Origin: Echiichthys vipera
Lineage: Eukaryota > Chordata > Actinopteri > Perciformes > Trachinidae
NCBI GenBank assembly: GCA_963691815.1
Contig: OY829645.1
Coordinates: forward strand, 11,422,056-11,486,055
Direction: 5' to 3'
Length of the DNA: 64,000 nt
Part shown: positions 60,360-64,000 of the stretch, piece by piece
Layout: each line of letters starts with the position of its first letter
How positions within the stretch are numbered: the first letter of the stretch is position 1
The notes under the pieces: generated by a model
What the model was told of the DNA's origin: nothing
Databases searched by the model: none
The model's input: the letters and a program-made list of their open reading frames with translations, nothing else
Made by a program: the position numbers and the translations under genes

Positions 60360-61010
60360 TTCGAGCACAACCATGACCCGACCCGGCCTATATTTCCCAC
60401 CACTATGCTTGGGCCAGCTTGTGGGGGGGTTTTTGTTTGTTTTTTTAATCATTGCTTTATTGGCCTAATCTGAGGGGAAAGCTATGCTATAAACAGAACT
60501 ATTATAGGCCTATATTTATTTAGCAGAGTAGGCCTATGTAACAAATGTGTACAAAATTGCACAAAGTAAAAAAAAGAAAGACGCCATATGTTGCACTGTC
60601 TCCTCCACTCGCCCGTGTCACAACAGGCCTGCTGCTGTGCTTTGCAGCTAAAGTTCAACATGGGGCTTGGAGATGTAAATAATGAAATAAAAACAACTTT
60701 TATCAAGTCTGGGGGAAAGTCTGAGGTATGGAAGCATTTCAAACAAGTCGTGGGCAGTGACGACATACAGGTATGTGCCGGCTTTGTCCAGTGCATTAGT
60801 GCAGTTCACATGTCTTCATTCAGATCCTTTTCTGATCAATTCCATTCTGAATAATTCCATTCTACAGTTCAAACAACTCCCAATTGTATTTGAGAACGTC
60901 AGACATAATGGACCATTTATTAAAAAAATTATCGGATTGAAATTGACTCTGTTAATGTTTCGGGTCAGGCCGGGCTCGGGCTGAACATGCACGGCCTCGG
61001 GTAGGATCGG
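60360..61010 (+). mobile_element. hAT (BED-finger) transposon remnant
   Basis: The frame at 60661-60780 reads MGLGDVNNEIKTTFIKSGGK and SEVWKHFKQVV, the start of a BED zinc finger as in hAT transposases, but the zinc ligands that should follow are lost. Flanks have similar GC-rich words (GACCCGACCCGGCC and GGGTCAGGCCGGGCTCGGGC). Boundaries are approximate. Confidence 0.55.
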
Positions 61011-61514
61011 TCTCATCAGCGAGCTAACATGCCCACAATGAGAATGGCAGCATATTTAGCAGGCCTAATATTGAAGGAAATAATGAAAGGAGATTGCCCT
61101 TTCAAATGCAGTTTGAATGGTAAAAATCCGTAGAGTCACTGTGGAGATATAAATGTCGAAGGTCAAGAAAGCAGTGTTGCCAGCAAATCTGAAGTGGTGT
61201 GTAGATTTCATGAGTATAACAACAGTAGGCTTTAAGATGTACAGCAGATGGGTGATTTCAACATTTCGACCCAGGGAAACATTGAATATTTGCCCAAGGG
61301 GAAAAGCATGAGAACGTAAACCCCTTTGTAAGGTCTCCTTAATTAATCATATTAGTAGATATTGAGCTGGGAAACAGGACTGTAGGGACATAAATCCAGT
61401 AACATATTTACCATCTTAGTTTAGCGTAGTAGCACACTAACATTAGGCTGGCACTAAACACAAGTACAGGTGAGGCTGTTGGGAATGTCGTTAGTTTTGG
61501 AGGGATTACTGGAC

Positions 61515-61770
61515 AAACAGAAAATCTTATCTGGTGGTGGCGCTAGAGGGAAAGTCAGGGGATTCAAGCTTAGGGGGACATATCTGTAGCAAATTTCAGA
61601 GCAATCCATCCAATATTATCATTACTGTCCAAACTCTGAATCCAAAATGTCAAATGTCAAGTCAGAGGATTGCCAAAGTAGGATTCATCCTCTAGGAACC
61701 ATGAATGTATAACGTCATGGCAATTTAGCCAATTGTTGTCACAATATTTCAGTCTGGACCAAAGCAGTGA
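61515..61770 (+). repeat. Fish interspersed repeat, 'GGTGGCGCTAGAGGGAAAG' type
   Basis: TGGTGGCGCTAGAGGGAAAG, AATTTCAGAGCAATCCATCC, CATCCTCTAGGAACCATGAA and ATTTCAGTCTGGACCAAAG are a familiar fish repeat. Class not resolved. Confidence 0.55.
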
Positions 61771-61802
61771 ATCAGCCTAATAATATTGCCATGCCTAGAG
61801 CC

Positions 61803-62277
61803 CATACTTGCCAACCCTCCTGATTTTCACTACTCTCTCTCATTTTAGTCCTGCTGTTAAAATTCTCCCAGATATCTCACAATGTTTGGGCTTTCATGGC
61901 AAAAGATGGGAATTTCAGGAATCTGACTAAACTGATGACTTTTATCCATACCACACAGCAATGCATATTCAGAGAGGGTGTTCAGTATGGTCAGAAGGTA
62001 GTGACAGAGAATAGAATGAGGATGGACAACTCTTTGCTCACTTCTTTCCTGTAAATTGAATTACACAGGACCGGCCCACACCTATGTCTCTCAAGGACTG
62101 TGCTGCAGACTTTCAACTACAATAAGCAAAATTTAAGATTAAATATGGTATTTGACATAAAAATGATGGTGCAATGTACTTGTTTTTTTGTTATTTTAAA
62201 TGTTTTAAAGTCACCAGAACGCAGAAAACGTCTTTAAAGCTCCATATTTTTGGGGGGTTTCAAGGTTGGCAAGTATG
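61803..62277. mobile_element. hAT MITE with perfect target duplication
   Basis: Ends CATACTTGCCAACC and GGTTGGCAAGTATG are perfect 14-bp inverted repeats. CTAGAGCC at 61795-61802 and 62278-62285 is a perfect 8-bp duplication. 475 bp, non-coding. Confidence 0.9.
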
Positions 62278-62285
62278 CTAGAGCC

Positions 62286-63613
62286 AAGTTTACTGTTGAT
62301 GTACACTATTGAACCATCTCTACCATCACACTTGATGCCTGTGCCCTAAACAAGACTTATTGACTTAAACTGGACATGTGTGCTGAGACAGTGAAAACAG
62401 AGAGGGCATGGTGAGCAACAGCAGCAACTCTTAACAAGGCGCCCTACAGCCAAACAGTGTGGTAATTGTCCGAATGCATGACAGCCCGCAGAAAGCAGAA
62501 AGAAAACATCTATGTCATCCTTTTCCTGCTGTGATGTTTACCCACCACAAAACATGAATTAATTCATATGAATATGTTCAACAGTAGCTGTCAAAACACA
62601 TGAATTTGGTCAAGTGTAAGTAAAACTATTGTAAGCAAATAGGGCATCAGTCTGTGAAATTCAGCATCCCAATAATGACTCAACATCATGCTCTCTAACT
62701 GCCAGAAGCTCAGTTAAGCAAACAGAGAATCTTAACCAATTTCCTCACAGGACAACATCTACAGTCATTAAAGCAACATTGATTTTAATCTCAAAGTAGC
62801 AATATCACAATTTAGAGAAACTCTGTTACAAGTGAAAGCCATCCATTCAAAAAAAAAGTATAAAAGTATTTGCATCAAACTATACTTAAAGTAGCCTAAA
62901 GTCCTCATTCAGAATAATGTATGTTATTGAATTACAATTATGATGCACTCATGTGCATCATATTAATGTTAACACTGGTGGTGCTCAAAATGTACTCAAC
63001 TCATTAACACTATTAATCAGTAAGTGATCGGTTATTCTATGTTTTAATCTGCTTGTTAGTATGTTAAATGTGAGCCTCCTGTACTATTTGATCAGATAGC
63101 CATCAATGTATTCCAGTGGTGGAAAAAAAATCAATACCAATACTGTGGAATAAAAAACTACTCCAAGTAACAAAATGAATAAGAACTCATTATGGAAATA
63201 GTGGTTGTTTTCAGATTGTTAAATTATGTTACCTTGTAATCAGTCCAGGTGATGCTGTCCTAACTAGACTAATGGCTACTTTCAGCTAACATTAAAAGCA
63301 AAGCATCATATTTTATAAGTTTTTCTCTTAAATGTTGTCAAGTTCAAAATTGCAAAAAAGTTCAAATTTAAAATACTCAAATTCTTTGCACATTACTTGG
63401 TGTGTCAACATCTGATTGATGCTATAAATATCTGTGGCTGCAGTTAGCCTAGCATTACTGATGGTTACTTGCTAAGTAGGGCCGCTGGCTAGCTTTAACA
63501 GTTTGTTTATTTTAAAGTGAGAATATTACAATTGGTCACTGTGGCAACAAGTGCAATTAAGGGAAGATGGAAAATAGCAAAACATAACATAATAGTACAA
63601 GTAGAGAAGTACG
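62286..63613. other. Intronic or upstream sequence, nothing recognised
   Basis: AT-rich. A possible degraded end of the CAGTGGTGGAAA MITE lies near 63115-63127. No exon supported. Confidence 0.35.
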
Positions 63614-63980
63614 GAAGCCTGAAACGGTCATACATTACATTTTATTTCGTCTGTTTTCCTGGGATAACAAGATAATACCTCCGTTTTCTCATGGTTACGA
63701 GATCATTTTCCTCCATTTTCCCGAGATAATGAGATAATTAATGTGATAGATAATTAATGAAACTTGACAGGCCTGAGATGTCATGCCCTCATGCCTCATA
63801 AGGACTTCTCATATCTGGAAGAACACTATAGACAACACTGACAGATGATTTAAGTTGGTTATTTACTGTCATGAAATTAAACTGTAATGTGTATATTTAT
63901 GTGCACATTGTAAAATTCCTCCCTGTACTGGTATTTATTTTGTTGTAATATGATATTGATGACAATAAAGTTTGTTTAAA
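63614..63980 (+). repeat. Interspersed repeat R1, second copy
   Basis: Begins ACGGAAGCCTGAAACGGTCA and carries the GTTTTCCTGGGATAACAAGA-type units, then GGCCTGAGATGTCATGCC through AAATTCCTCCCTGTACTGG. It is shorter than the copy at 19116 and ends in AATAAAG with A-rich sequence. Confidence 0.75.
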
Positions 63981-64000
63981 AAACAAAAAAAACTGTAGTT

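Larger units (their letters stand above)
49497..64000 (-). other. itga5: Inferred itga5 intron 1 (5' end not in window)
   Basis: No signal-peptide exon with an FNLD-like start was found on the minus strand to the window end, so at least 14.5 kb is intron if the gene is intact. It contains the 49901-55701 hAT element and later repeats. This is an inference from the missing exon. Confidence 0.55.

Noticed and set aside
56000..64000. itga5 exon 1 or its promoter
   Set aside because: I searched the minus strand for a signal peptide followed by an FNLD-like start and a donor in the right phase and found none, so I place exon 1 outside the window.

Overview
The window is nuclear DNA of a teleost fish, probably a percomorph. 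The evidence is split genes with GT-AG introns, fish-type transposon families (Rex3, hAT MITEs, Tc1 with the typical fish 3' end, L1-type and L2-like LINEs, a tRNA-derived SINE) and long CA/TA microsatellites. There are no prokaryotic features, no CRISPR array and no tRNA or rRNA gene that I can see.

Three host genes are visible. (1) Positions 1-219 hold the last two exons of a plus-strand gene that I do not recognise; its 3'UTR ends near 976-1000. (2) Positions 3773 to about 9030, minus strand, hold a small FBA-domain gene like nccrp1 (F-box-associated family), with five coding exons, 176 aa and a TATA-box promoter at 9052-9058. (3) Positions 11461-49496, minus strand, hold itga5 (integrin alpha-5, the fibronectin-receptor alpha chain). 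I could place 29 consecutive coding exons, corresponding to exons 2-30 of the vertebrate gene. All splice phases agree and the exons give about 980 residues, from the first beta-propeller blade to the GFFKR tail. Exon 1 (signal peptide) was not found and probably lies beyond 64000, so 49497-64000 would be intron 1.

The rest is mostly mobile DNA inside introns. The main item is at 49901-55701: a hAT-type element bounded by TAGTGTTG inverted ends and an 8-bp target duplication (GTCCTAGG/GTCCAAGG). Most of its interior is a 36-bp tandem array of about 120 copies, itself interrupted at 50815-51417 by a Harbinger-type element with a TAA duplication and a Myb-like ORF. Other datable nestings are a Rex3 3' end inside a hAT MITE (1033-2154), an L2-like LINE inside an L1 (38.2-41.8 kb), a Tc1 with its 5' half inverted (9.38-10.46 kb), and a TTAA-flanked foldback element (29754-31382).

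No new multi-gene system is visible. The strongest leads are the satellite-bearing hAT, its linked unit variants, and a run of about 66 CA repeats that begins 7 nt inside the 5' splice site of itga5 exon 16. All family calls come from reading the sequence without database searches.
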